A stretch of 33,912 nucleotides of DNA from Bacillota bacterium (GTDB lineage: Bacteria > Bacillota > Sulfobacillia > JAJYWN01 > JAJZPE01). The notes under the pieces were generated by a model. It made no database searches, was not told the DNA's origin, and was given only the letters and a program-made list of their open reading frames with translations. Positions 33,907 through 33,912 of the stretch are shown piece by piece (within the stretch, counting starts at the first letter, position 1; every line of letters begins with the position of its first letter). The position numbers were made by a program, and so were the translations under genes. Location of the stretch: positions 1 to 33,912 of the forward strand of contig JAJZPE010000014.1 of the NCBI GenBank assembly GCA_021811325.1, in the 5' to 3' direction.

Positions 33907-33912
33907 GTCCTC

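Overview
This window looks like chromosome from a high-GC, Gram-positive-type bacterium, most likely a high-GC Bacillota (Symbiobacteriia, Limnochordia or Desulfotomaculia-like). The lineage is an inference. It rests on strong purine-rich Shine-Dalgarno sites, frequent GTG and TTG starts, sigma-A-like promoters, short GC-rich terminators with T-runs, lipoprotein solute-binding proteins, DUF2225, a TauE plus DUF1634 pair, and a K+-independent H+-pyrophosphatase. I see no CRISPR array, rRNA, tRNA, integrase or transposase.

Layout, left to right. 23-1411 encodes a fusion of a NYN ribonuclease-like domain to a Cas4/RecB-type PD-(D/E)XK nuclease with an Fe-S cysteine set; it is the most unusual protein here. 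1453-2085 is a scar of two decayed genes: a GNAT acetyltransferase remnant (+) and a sugar-dehydrogenase-type beta-propeller remnant (-). 2214-5004 is a NitT/TauT-type ABC importer (ATPase, permease, lipoprotein) preceded by a nested inverted-repeat leader and closed by a terminator. 5407-7455 is hppA, and 7662-8969 a DHA3-type MFS exporter.

12713-9046 (-) is an operon of an APC permease with a His-rich N-terminus, a small membrane protein, a USP-domain protein and two TrkA/RCK proteins, with a good promoter upstream. Next to it lie a truncated HAD gene and a patatin-like phospholipase. 16121-14899 (-) holds TauE/SafE plus DUF1634. 19798-16305 (-) is an unrecognised pair: a membrane-anchored protein and a large secreted protein with an alpha/beta-hydrolase-like N-terminal part and a PKD domain.

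20025-21383 is a MATE exporter whose 3' end overlaps a convergent murB-rhomboid operon. 23323-23868 is a Cys-rich YkgJ-like protein and 25186-23972 a DUF2225 protein. 31114-25460 (-) is a complete oligopeptide importer operon (oppABCDF) with a structured leader and an oppA/oppB intergenic hairpin. 33864-31547 (-) is an OmpR/HisKA two-component pair.

Most of the window is housekeeping, transport and sensing. A theme not explained by the genes is a set of short tandem repeats of 15-bp period, three of them in or beside genes of secreted or membrane proteins. Start sites were often moved inward from the longest open frame, using Shine-Dalgarno spacing or promoter position; TTG starts are unusually common.
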